From Hallella seregens ATCC 51272 (GTDB lineage: Bacteria; Bacteroidota; Bacteroidia; Bacteroidales; Bacteroidaceae): a stretch of 64,000 nt of DNA. Location: assembly GCF_000518545.1 (NCBI RefSeq), contig NZ_KI912451.1, positions 126,923 through 190,922 on the forward strand, given 5' to 3'. The notes beneath the pieces were generated by a model, which ran no database searches, had not been told where the DNA came from, and worked only from the letters and a program-made list of their open reading frames with translations. The translations under genes were made by a program, and so were the position numbers. This document shows, piece by piece, positions 8,018-15,720 of this stretch (the first letter of the stretch is position 1; each line of letters starts with the position of its first letter).

Positions 8018-9466
8018 ATGATTGACAAGGAAAAAGTAAACCTGAATATGAAGAAGCAGTGGGCGAAGTTTGTGGCCGTCCTCGTGCTCTATCTGCTGTT
8101 CCTCTGGTGGCTGCAAAGCTGGTTGGGACTCGTGGTGGTGCCTTTCATCTACGATGTCTATATCTCGAAAAAGATCAGATGGCAGTGGTGGAAGACGGCC
8201 GAGGGCCCCGTGAGGTTCATCATGAGCTGGGTGGACGCGCTGGTGTTTGCCTTGGTGGCCGTGTATTTCATCAACCTGTTCTTCTTCCAGAACTATGTCA
8301 TTCCCTCCAGTTCGCTGGAAAAGAGTCTGCTCACGGGCGACTATCTCTTCGTGTCGAAGCTGAGCTACGGCCCGCGCATCCCGCAGACACCGCTCACCGT
8401 GCCCCTGACGCAACACACCCTGCCCGTCCTCAATACCAAAAGTTATATCGAGTGGCCGCATTGGGACTACCGGCGCGTGAAGGGGCTGGGCAAGGTGAAA
8501 CTGAACGACATCGTGGTGTTCAACTATCCTGCCGGCGACACCATCGTGACCGAAGAACGCTATCAGGCGGCCGACTATTACAGCATGGTGTACAGCTTTG
8601 GCGAGCAGATTTACCAGCAGAACTTCCCCAACCCCGTGGATCCTGCCACGCTGAACCGGCAGCAACAGCTCGACTTTTTCAAGATGATCTATGGCATTGG
8701 GCGCAACTATGTGCTGAACAACCCCAATGAATACGGCTCCATCGACCATCGGCCCACCGACCGCCGCGAGAACTACGTGAAACGCTGCGTGGGCCTGCCC
8801 GGCCAAACGCTGCAGATTAAAAACCGTATTGTCTATCTGGACGGCAAGCCCAACAAGGAGCCCGACAACGTGCAGTACACGTATTATGTGAAGCTAAAGC
8901 GTGACTTGCCCGACGATTTGCTGAAAGAACTCGGCATATCGATGGAGGATTTGACCAGTCTGAACCAGAACGGATACATGCCACTCACCAAGGCTGCCGT
9001 GAAAACGCTCAGCGCGCGCAAGGACTTGGTGGCCAGCATCCGGCTGAATACCGATGCCACCACGGGCGACCTCTACCCGCTGGACATGGTGACGGGATGG
9101 ACGCGAGATAACTATGGTCCTGTGTGGATACCGAAAAAGGGAGCCACGCTGAAGCTCACGATGGACAACATTGCCGTTTACGAACGGCCCATACGGGTGT
9201 ACGAGGGCAACGCGCTGGAGGTGAAGAACAACCAAATCTACATCAACGGTCGGCTGGCCACGAGCTACACGTTCAAGATGGACTACTACTGGATGATGGG
9301 CGACAACCGTCACAACTCGGCCGACTCACGCTACTGGGGCTTCGTGCCCGAGGACCACGTCGTGGGCAAGCCCATCTTTATCTGGTACAGTTCCGACCCC
9401 GACCGCCGCGGTTTCTCGGGCGTGCGCTGGCATCGGCTGTTCCGTTGGGTGGACAACATCAAGTAA
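8018..9466 (+). CDS. lepB: Signal peptidase I (S26)
   Basis: Membrane-bound serine protease that removes signal peptides at the periplasmic face. Hydrophobic segments lie at about 17-45 and 72-92. The catalytic Ser99 is in IPSSSLEKSL and the general-base Lys255 is in YVKRCVGLPGQ. The C-terminal box is GDNRHNSADSRYWGFVP. At 482 residues it is long, with Bacteroidetes-type insertions between the boxes. An alternative start at 8048 (MKKQW) is possible; neither start has a strong ribosome-binding site. It follows dapB by 91 bp and precedes a degenerate paralogue. Confidence 0.92.
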   Translation: MIDKEKVNLNMKKQWAKFVAVLVLYLLFLWWLQSWLGLVVVPFIYDVYISKKIRWQWWKTAEGPVRFIMSWVDALVFALVAVYFINLFFFQNYVIPSSSLEKSLLTGDYLFVSKLSYGPRIPQTPLTVPLTQHTLPVLNTKSYIEWPHWDYRRVKGLGKVKLNDIVVFNYPAGDTIVTEERYQAADYYSMVYSFGEQIYQQNFPNPVDPATLNRQQQLDFFKMIYGIGRNYVLNNPNEYGSIDHRPTDRRENYVKRCVGLPGQTLQIKNRIVYLDGKPNKEPDNVQYTYYVKLKRDLPDDLLKELGISMEDLTSLNQNGYMPLTKAAVKTLSARKDLVASIRLNTDATTGDLYPLDMVTGWTRDNYGPVWIPKKGATLKLTMDNIAVYERPIRVYEGNALEVKNNQIYINGRLATSYTFKMDYYWMMGDNRHNSADSRYWGFVPEDHVVGKPIFIWYSSDPDRRGFSGVRWHRLFRWVDNIK

Positions 9467-9497
9467 ACCGGGGGCGAGTCTGCTCCCCTTTCCTTTC

Positions 9498-9980
9498 ATG
9501 AAACAGGCATTGAAGGCCCTCCTCACGCTGTTTGGTGCGCTGGTGATCGTGTTCATCGTGCGCGCCTATGCCTTTACCATCTATACGGCGCCCGTTGCTG
9601 TAGGCCATACACTGGTGCCGGGCGACCGCGTGCTGGTGAACAAGTGGGTGCGTGCCGGTTTTGTGCGGGGCGACTTGCTGGTGTTCAGTCCGCAGGACGG
9701 GCCTCGGGCCGTTGGGCCGGAAAGCGGCGGACGGATGGGCGGCAGCCATGGATGGCCGTTGTTGCGCACCCGTTGCGAGCTCGTGGGTAGGGTGGAAGCC
9801 CTGCCCGGCGACACTATCACGTGGCGTGGCGTGCGCTATCGGATTCCCCTGCGCTGCTGTCGCCGTTGCGGTTGTCCCGACTGCAAGCTCTATCTTGTCG
9901 ACACGGGCCACGGACAGCTGCTGGTACACCGGCATCAGGTGGTGGGCAAAGCCCGTCGCCTGTTCCATCTCCCATTTTAA
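9498..9980 (+). CDS. S26 signal-peptidase paralogue lacking the catalytic dyad
   Basis: A 160-residue protein with one N-terminal membrane segment (about 6-24) and the S26 fold boxes: VLVNKWV, RGDLLVFSP, VGRVEALPGDTI and a C-terminal HQVVGKA. The residue aligned with the nucleophilic Ser is Ala34 (TAPVAVGHTL in place of IPSGSMEPTL). The Lys position is Gly97 (VGR in place of VKR). A Cys cluster (120, 121, 124, 126, 129) could bind a metal or form disulfides. It begins 31 bp after lepB, so the pair is probably co-transcribed. A role as partner or regulator of LepB is inference. Confidence 0.75.
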   Translation: MKQALKALLTLFGALVIVFIVRAYAFTIYTAPVAVGHTLVPGDRVLVNKWVRAGFVRGDLLVFSPQDGPRAVGPESGGRMGGSHGWPLLRTRCELVGRVEALPGDTITWRGVRYRIPLRCCRRCGCPDCKLYLVDTGHGQLLVHRHQVVGKARRLFHLPF

Positions 9981-10132
9981 GGAAGACGGCGCAGATGGAT
10001 GGCCTCAATCCGCTTGTTCAACTCCGTCATCCCCACCTTTCCCCGCCGTTGCTTTGGTTTTCTTCTATAAATGCTTTCTCCTTTCCCTATCGTAGAATCC
10101 TTTTTCCTCTATCGTCTTCTTTGTCTTCCCCC

Positions 10133-10207
10133 GTCATAGCCTCCGTCCTCCCTGCCATTAGCCTCCGTCCTCCCGTCATTATCCTCCGTCCTTTCTGTCA
10201 TTAGCCC
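10133..10207. repeat. Imperfect ~21-bp tandem repeat
   Basis: Three and a half degenerate units of the form GTCATTAGCCTCCGTCCTCCC lie between the S26 paralogue and the wbqC-family promoter. The surrounding 9981-10247 holds pyrimidine-rich sequence and no gene that I can see. Confidence 0.6.
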
Positions 10208-10223
10208 GGCAGAACGCCCATCG

Positions 10224-10255
10224 TTGGCAGTGTCATCGCCGCATGGTTAATTTTG
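10224..10255 (+). promoter_or_regulatory. Promoter of the WbqC-family gene
   Basis: TTGG at 10224 and TAATTTTG at 10248-10255 resemble -33 and -7 boxes. The predicted start of transcription is only about 5 nt from the ATG at 10267. A short direct repeat (GAATTATGAATTATGAATTTTGAATT-like) follows the -7 box. Confidence 0.55.
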
Positions 10256-10266
10256 AATTATGAATT

Positions 10267-10941
10267 ATGAATTTTGAATTGATAACTCCTTTCCTCTCCT
10301 CAACCTACTTCGGTCCCGTGCAGTGGTACCAGAAACTGAACCGCGCGGGGGGCTGTCTGTTGGAGCAACACGACCATTTTATCAAGCAAACCTACCGCAA
10401 CCGCTGTGTCATTGCCACGACAAACGGACTGCAAGCCCTCACCGTGCCCGTAGAGAGCTATGAGGGTCCCAAGTGCGAGATGAAAGATATTCGCATCAGC
10501 GACCACGGCAACTGGCGGCATCTGCATTGGAATGCCCTGTTGTCGGCCTACGGTGAAAGCCCGTTCTTCGAGTTCCTGGCCGATGATATTCGTCCTTTCT
10601 TCGAGAAGCGGTGGACCTACCTCTTCGACTTCAATCTTGAAATCACCCGTTGCGTCTGCGACTTGCTGGACATCCAGCCCCGCATTGAACTGACCACGGT
10701 GTATGGAGGAAGAGGAGATGAGCGATGGAATGGTGGCGGTAAAGGCGGCCAGCAGATAGGCGAGGAGAATCATTGGACAGACTATCGCGATGCGATTCGT
10801 CCCAAGCACCCTTTGCCCGACGCCAATTTCCATCCCCGTCCCTATTACCAGGTCTATGCCTGGAAGCATGGGTTCCATCCCAATCTCTCCATCCTCGACC
10901 TGCTGTTCAACGAAGGCAACGAGGCGGTGCTGTACTTGTAG
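10267..10941 (+). CDS. WbqC-like family protein
   Basis: A 224-residue cytoplasmic protein of the WbqC family (PF08889). It is recognised by the N-terminal LSSTYFGPVQWYQKLNRAG, the central ISDHGNWRHLHWNALLSAYGESPFFEFLADD and the C-terminal PYYQVYAWKHGFHPNLSILDLLFNEG. Some relatives occur in O-antigen or dTDP-sugar clusters, but in Bacteroidales the gene usually follows lepB, as here. The biochemical role is unknown. It has its own promoter and a strong hairpin at its stop codon. Confidence 0.85.
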   Translation: MNFELITPFLSSTYFGPVQWYQKLNRAGGCLLEQHDHFIKQTYRNRCVIATTNGLQALTVPVESYEGPKCEMKDIRISDHGNWRHLHWNALLSAYGESPFFEFLADDIRPFFEKRWTYLFDFNLEITRCVCDLLDIQPRIELTTVYGGRGDERWNGGGKGGQQIGEENHWTDYRDAIRPKHPLPDANFHPRPYYQVYAWKHGFHPNLSILDLLFNEGNEAVLYL

Positions 10942-10981
10942 CGGGCATTCCCGGCGAGCCTCTCTGGCCGGGAATGCCCGC
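10941..10981 (+). terminator. Hairpin after the WbqC-family gene
   Basis: Perfect 15-bp arms GCGGGCATTCCCGGC (10941-10955) and its complement (10967-10981), overlapping the stop codon by one base. A T-run is absent nearby. Confidence 0.6.
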
Positions 10982-11051
10982 TTGTGATGTCGGTTTGCGG
11001 AACATGCAGGGACGTTTGCCCATGCACATGCCATCCAAACCCTGTATTTTT

Positions 11052-11777
11052 TTATATTCTGTGGTACATTTGATCGAAAGGCAGACGGAAACGTTCGCCC
11101 CGCACGCCCTCGGGCAAGCGGATGCCACAGGTGATAACCATGTTGATGCCACAGTCGTGGGGCAGGTGCAACGCTTTCTTCACCAGCCGGCTGTCGAATC
11201 CTTCCAGCGGACAGGTGTCGTAACCTTGCTCGCTCATGGCCAGCATGAAGGTCTGCACGGCCAGTGCACAGCTCTTGTGCACCACCGTGCGCACCTCACT
11301 TTCGCGCACTTGGTGCACGATGGGACGGAAGAGACCGATGCACTGCACCAAGGCTTTGTTCAGCAATCCCTTGATGCCGAAGAAGCGGCTGTACTGCAAG
11401 GGTATCAGTCGGTTGTAGTAGAGTTTCTGCAAATGGATGCGCCGCGCTTGGCGGTCTTTTGGGCTATTTTGCAGAATCTCCTCGATGCCCGCCTGCAACA
11501 CGGCCTTGGCATGCTGCCGGTAGCGGTCTTGCCGCGTCACGAACACCACCATCTGCTGGGCGGTTCGGGCACTGCCCTGGTTCAGACAAGCCTTGGTGAG
11601 CAGGGCCATCGTGTCGGGCTGGGTGACGTGGTAGCACTCCCACAGCTGCATGTTCGAGCTCGTTGGGGCCAGCGTGGCCTGTCGGAGACAGTCTTCCACA
11701 CGCTCGGTATCGAGCGGTTTGTTGGGGTCGTATCTTCTGACGGCCCGTCTGTGTTCAAGAATTTCCCTTAATGTCAT
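11052..11777 (-). CDS. Nitroreductase-family flavoprotein
   Basis: A 241-residue FMN-dependent oxidoreductase of the nitroreductase fold. MTLREILEHRRAVRRYDPNKPLD carries the FMN-phosphate-binding Arg pair, TLAPTSSNMQLWECYHV is the usual substrate and FMN loop, and CALAVQTFMLAMSEQGYDTCPLEGF is the core helix with the substrate-side loop. The physiological substrate cannot be told from sequence. It lies 19 bp after an M16 peptidase gene in a leftward operon with a small membrane protein. Confidence 0.85.
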   Translation of the reverse strand: MTLREILEHRRAVRRYDPNKPLDTERVEDCLRQATLAPTSSNMQLWECYHVTQPDTMALLTKACLNQGSARTAQQMVVFVTRQDRYRQHAKAVLQAGIEEILQNSPKDRQARRIHLQKLYYNRLIPLQYSRFFGIKGLLNKALVQCIGLFRPIVHQVRESEVRTVVHKSCALAVQTFMLAMSEQGYDTCPLEGFDSRLVKKALHLPHDCGINMVITCGIRLPEGVRGERFRLPFDQMYHRI

Positions 11778-11796
11778 GTTCTGAAGTTCTGGTTGT

Positions 11797-13032
11797 CTAT
11801 TGGTAAATGAGCGTCGTCATGCGCTCGGGATCGAAAACTTCGTGGGCCACGGCGTGCAGATTCTCGACCGTGATACGGTCTATGCTGGCGTAGAGCGACG
11901 TGATGTCGCGCTCCCATCCATAGTACAGAAAGCTCTTTCCGAAGTCCAATGCAAAGTTCTCCCGGTTGTCGCACGCCACGCCGATCTGCCCTTTCAGCTG
12001 CTTTTGGGCGGCCCGCAGCCTCGTGGCGGTGACGGGGCGCAGCCTCAAGCGGTCGAGTTCGCGGCGCACCAGATGGAGGCATCGCTTCACGTCCCCGGCG
12101 TCGCACCCGAAGTAAGTGGACCAGATGCCGGTGTCGCCGTAGCTTGTCATGGTGGTCTCCACGGTGTAGACGAGTCCCCGATGCTCGCGCAACACCATGT
12201 TGAGACGGGCATTCATGCCCGGTCCGCCCAGCATGTTGCAGAGCAGATAGAGGCTCATCCTGCGTTCGTCGCGGAAGTCGTAGCCCCGCCCACCCAGCAT
12301 GACGTGGGCCTGATGTGTGCCGCGCGAGGAGACGAAGAGCCGTTTGTTCTCTTGCTCTCCACGTGGGAGCGATGGGGAGGGAGCGGGTGCATCGCAGAGA
12401 AAGGAGCCGGGAACCGGCGTGTAGGACTCGAGGCACTTCATCACTTTCTTGAACGTTACGTCGCCGTACACAAAGAAGACGGCATTGTCGGGACGGTAGT
12501 ATTTTCGCGTGAAGCGCAGGGCATCCGAGGTGGTGAAGCCACGCACGTGGTCGGCCGTGCCCAGAATGTTGTGGCCCAGAGGGTGTCCTCGAAAGACCAG
12601 ATTCTCGAATTCGTCGTAGATGAGCTCAGCCGGCGAGTCGTTGTAACTCTCTATTTCGTCGCAGATCACCTCCACTTCCTTGTCTATTTCGCTTTGCGGA
12701 TAGGTGGAGTGGAACACCATATCGCTCAGCAGATCGATGGCCCGCGTCACGTGATCTTTCAGGATGGCGGCATAGAAAGTGGTGCATTCCTTGTTGGTGA
12801 ATGCGTTCAGGTCGCCGCCGACACTCTCCAGACCATTGATGATGTTCCAGGCTTTGCGTCGCTCGGTGCCCTTGAAAGTGACGTGTTCGCAGAAGTGGGC
12901 CAGCCCCTCTTCGCCCGGGGCCTCGTTGCGTGTGCCCACCGCAATTTGATAGCCGCAATAGACGACGGGCGACGGGGAGGGCAGGTGGATGACGCGAAGG
13001 CCGTTGGGAAGTGTTGCCGTGTTATAGTTCAT
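11797..13032 (-). CDS. M16-family zinc metallopeptidase
   Basis: A 411-residue pitrilysin-type peptidase. The inverted zinc motif HFCEH gives His46, Glu49 and His50, and a distal acidic ligand (Glu126) lies in EVICDEIESY. A second, non-catalytic M16 half contains GRGYDFRDERRMSLYLLCNMLGGPGMNARLN. There is no signal peptide, so it is probably cytoplasmic, like the processing-peptidase-like proteins of Bacteroidetes. It is the middle gene of a three-gene operon. Confidence 0.88.
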   Translation of the reverse strand: MNYNTATLPNGLRVIHLPSPSPVVYCGYQIAVGTRNEAPGEEGLAHFCEHVTFKGTERRKAWNIINGLESVGGDLNAFTNKECTTFYAAILKDHVTRAIDLLSDMVFHSTYPQSEIDKEVEVICDEIESYNDSPAELIYDEFENLVFRGHPLGHNILGTADHVRGFTTSDALRFTRKYYRPDNAVFFVYGDVTFKKVMKCLESYTPVPGSFLCDAPAPSPSLPRGEQENKRLFVSSRGTHQAHVMLGGRGYDFRDERRMSLYLLCNMLGGPGMNARLNMVLREHRGLVYTVETTMTSYGDTGIWSTYFGCDAGDVKRCLHLVRRELDRLRLRPVTATRLRAAQKQLKGQIGVACDNRENFALDFGKSFLYYGWERDITSLYASIDRITVENLHAVAHEVFDPERMTTLIYQ

Positions 13033-13042
13033 TGGGGAAAAA

Positions 13043-13294
13043 TCAGCGACGCTTCAGCCGCAATTTGTTCAGGCCATTGTCCGTTCCCGTGGTCTGTGGC
13101 TTCTCCATGTCCGGGTCGTCGGGATCGGTATAGTCCACCATCACGGGCTCACCTTCGTAAGAAAATTCTTCTGCGGCCTCGATGTGGTTGACGCCTGACA
13201 CAGTCTTGCTGCCGTGACTTTCATAAATGACCAGCACGACCAGCAGGCCGAACAGAAAAGCCACAAACTTGGCCATGGACCGGGTATCAATCAT
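13043..13294 (-). CDS. Small single-pass membrane protein of unknown function
   Basis: 83 residues: one hydrophobic helix (AKFVAFLFGLLVVLVIY, about 8-24), an acidic middle part (DYTDPDDPDMEKP) and a basic end (KLRLKRR). I do not recognise a family. It has a good promoter and precedes the M16 gene by 10 bp, so it appears to be the first gene of that operon. Confidence 0.65.
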   Translation of the reverse strand: MIDTRSMAKFVAFLFGLLVVLVIYESHGSKTVSGVNHIEAAEEFSYEGEPVMVDYTDPDDPDMEKPQTTGTDNGLNKLRLKRR

Positions 13295-13349
13295 AGGTCT
13301 CTCTTTTTAAAAGGTAAGTGTGATGCTGTAGATGGTGATTCGATGCTTG

Positions 13350-13381
13350 CAAAAGTACCGAAAAAAAGCGTTACGGCCAAA
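13350..13381 (-). promoter_or_regulatory. Promoter of the small protein / M16 / nitroreductase operon
   Basis: On the minus strand TTTG (13381-13378), 20 bp, TACTTTTG (13357-13350). It is back to back with the PfkB promoter at 13400. Confidence 0.7.
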
Positions 13382-13399
13382 TTAAAACGGTTCTTTCGT

Positions 13400-13430
13400 T
13401 TTGCCCTTTATCCGATTTCTGCTATCTTTG
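13400..13430 (+). promoter_or_regulatory. Promoter of the PfkB kinase gene
   Basis: TTTG (13400-13403), 19 bp, TATCTTTG (13423-13430): an exact fit to the Bacteroidetes consensus, with a leader of roughly 40 nt. Confidence 0.75.
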
Positions 13431-13475
13431 CAAAGATTATAGGCCAAGTTTGTCGCCGGATTAACAGTTATCATC

Positions 13476-14417
13476 ATGCGCAAAGTTATCGGAATAGGAG
13501 AGACCGTGCTCGACATTATCTTTAAAAACGGGCAACCCATCGGGGCTTATCCGGGTGGTTCCACGTTCAATGCCATCATCTCGCTGGGGCGTTCGGAGGT
13601 GAACAGCACCTTTATCAGCGAGGCCGGACGCGACCGCGTGGGCCGGCACATCATCGACTTTCTGAAAGAGAATGGCGTGAATGCCGACAACGTGAACGTG
13701 TTCCCCGACTCCAAGTCGCCCATTTCGCTGGCGTTCCTCGACGAACACAATGATGCAGAGTACATTTTCTACAAGGATCATCCCCACGACCAGCTCGATT
13801 TCATCTACCCTGACGTGCAGCCCGACGATATCGTGCTCTTCGGATCGTTCTACGCCGTCAACCCGGTCATTCGGCCGCAGATGGTCGGACTGCTCGACTA
13901 TGCACGCAGTCACGGCGCCATTGTCTATTATGACGTGAACTATCGGCCCTCTCATCGCGACGAGGTGATGCGGATCACGCCCAACCTTTTGGAGAATCTT
14001 GAGTATGCCGACATCGTGCGGGGCTCGCACGAGGACTTCGAGGTGCTCTATAGATTACAGGACCCCGACAAGGTCTACAACGCTGAAATCTCCTTCTACT
14101 GCAAGAAATTCATTTATACCCACGGCGGTAATCCTGTGGAGTTGCGGGCCGAGAACGGCTTCAAACGCAGCTATCCCACACCGCAGACTGCCGCGGAGAG
14201 CACCATCGGCGCGGGCGACAACTTCAATGCGGGCCTGATCTACGGTCTGCTCAAATACGGCATTCGGCGCAGCGACATCGAGCGCGGGCTGTCGGCCGAC
14301 CAGTGGGACAACATCATTCGCTGCGCCCAGGAATACTCGGCCGACTGCTGCAAGAGCATCTTCAACTACGTGTCGCACGAATTTGGCGCGCGCAAGCGGG
14401 CCGAGCTCGGCGTGTGA
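13476..14417 (+). CDS. PfkB-family carbohydrate kinase
   Basis: A 313-residue ribokinase-fold sugar kinase. The first PfkB signature lies around GAYPGGSTFNAIISLGR (about 23-39). The second contains STIGAGDNFNAG, in which Asp248 is the catalytic base of the GAGD motif. The VYYDVNYRP segment is the usual core strand. The class phosphorylates fructose, ribose or related sugars; which one is not readable here. It is a single-gene transcript with its own promoter and a shared hairpin at the end. Confidence 0.85.
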   Translation: MRKVIGIGETVLDIIFKNGQPIGAYPGGSTFNAIISLGRSEVNSTFISEAGRDRVGRHIIDFLKENGVNADNVNVFPDSKSPISLAFLDEHNDAEYIFYKDHPHDQLDFIYPDVQPDDIVLFGSFYAVNPVIRPQMVGLLDYARSHGAIVYYDVNYRPSHRDEVMRITPNLLENLEYADIVRGSHEDFEVLYRLQDPDKVYNAEISFYCKKFIYTHGGNPVELRAENGFKRSYPTPQTAAESTIGAGDNFNAGLIYGLLKYGIRRSDIERGLSADQWDNIIRCAQEYSADCCKSIFNYVSHEFGARKRAELGV

Positions 14418-14460
14418 TGCGCCATGCCCCTGCCCCGCATCAGGGCATCGGGGGCGGGCA

Positions 14461-14515
14461 GACAAAAGGGCAGGGCCGTAGGAACAGAAATGTTCCTACG
14501 GCCCTGCCCTTTGTC
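14461..14515. terminator. Bidirectional terminator between convergent genes
   Basis: A 25-bp stem (GGGCAGGGCCGTAGGAACA and its complement, with flanking GACAAA/TTTGTC) and a 4-nt loop. It lies between the PfkB and TlpA-like genes, which converge here. Confidence 0.85.
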
Positions 14516-14527
14516 AGTTTTATCCTT

Positions 14528-15670
14528 TTACTTGTTTCCGAACGTCTCGTCCAGGAAAGTATAGAAGGCGGGGTCTTCGCCCACAACGGTCTTTACAATC
14601 TTGCCGGCGGGGTCCAGGATAATCTTCGTGGGGAAGCCCTGGATGCCATAGTCGGCCAGCACCTTGCCGTCACGCGGGTTGTACACGTGGAGCCAGGGTA
14701 GGGCGTGCTTCTCTACAGCGGCTTTCCACTTGGCTTCGGTGTCGTTGCAGTCGATGCCCAGAATCTCAAACTTGCCCTTATACTTCTCATAATAGGCCTT
14801 CATCTCGGGAAATCCCTTGATGCACCAGCCGCACCACGAGCCCCAGAAGTCCAGAATGACATACTTGCCCCGCAGACTCGACAGCGTGAGCGGCTTGCCC
14901 TCGATGTCGTTCAGCGTGAAGTCGGGAGCTTCCACGCCGGCTGCCTGCTTCTTGGCTGCCTCGGCTTCGGCTTTCTCCTGCGCCTCCATGTGGTCGATGA
15001 TGCCTTGGTAAAAGTGCTTCATGCGGCCCTCGCGCACGGCAGGTGAGAGCAGCAGGACGGCAGCTTTCATCTGCTCCAGCTCTCCCAGTTCGGGAATGAT
15101 GGCCGCGCTGGCCTCGTAGTCGGGGTGCTGTTTGATAAAGGCCATGATGCCGTCGGCTTTCTGCTGGCGCAGGGCCGGGGCTTTCTCCTGAAACTCATTC
15201 ATCAGCGTTTCCTGGCTCTCGCCGGCTTCCATCCGCTTGTTCAGACTGGCGTAGAAGTCGCTGAAAGGCTTGCCGGCGGCCTCCATGGCGCGGTCGGCCT
15301 CGTTGAACTCACGGTAGAACTTGGAGCCCGTGAGGTAGTAATTGGATGTCACGTCGCCCGACAGCTCGGCCGTCTCGCCCGGCACGGCAATCATCTGAAA
15401 GCTGCCGCCGCCTTCCTGGCGCAGGAACTCCGGTGTGCATACCGTGATGACGGAGGGCCTGTCCACGCTCACCGTGAAGTCGAACTTGCCGTCCTTCACC
15501 AGCACGGTGTCCTGCTTGTGGTCCCGTTCGCCCTGCGGAATAAAGACGAAGAGCGAGTCGGTCAAGCCTTTGAGTTGTCCTTTGATGTGTACAAGGCCGT
15601 CTGCTGCGGCTGCAGTGGCGGGCACGAGGCTTGAAGCCGCGAGTGCCAGCCCCAATAGAATATTCTTCAT
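14528..15670 (-). CDS. TlpA-like periplasmic thioredoxin with DUF4369-type N-terminus
   Basis: A 380-residue exported protein. A signal peptide (about 1-22) precedes a DUF4369-like beta domain (about 25-125), a helical linker, and a C-terminal thioredoxin domain from about 245. The redox motif is WCGWC with Cys280 and Cys283, followed by the cis-Pro region GIQGFPTKIIL. Such proteins reduce or isomerise disulfides in the Bacteroidales periplasm. It lies 50 bp downstream of the DEAD-box helicase start region, on the opposite end of the helicase gene, and may be transcribed after it. Confidence 0.88.
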   Translation of the reverse strand: MKNILLGLALAASSLVPATAAAADGLVHIKGQLKGLTDSLFVFIPQGERDHKQDTVLVKDGKFDFTVSVDRPSVITVCTPEFLRQEGGGSFQMIAVPGETAELSGDVTSNYYLTGSKFYREFNEADRAMEAAGKPFSDFYASLNKRMEAGESQETLMNEFQEKAPALRQQKADGIMAFIKQHPDYEASAAIIPELGELEQMKAAVLLLSPAVREGRMKHFYQGIIDHMEAQEKAEAEAAKKQAAGVEAPDFTLNDIEGKPLTLSSLRGKYVILDFWGSWCGWCIKGFPEMKAYYEKYKGKFEILGIDCNDTEAKWKAAVEKHALPWLHVYNPRDGKVLADYGIQGFPTKIILDPAGKIVKTVVGEDPAFYTFLDETFGNK

Positions 15671-15720
15671 ACTTTCAGTGTTGATAAGTTACTTTTCTGT
15701 TGTGTCGGGCCGGGAAGCCG

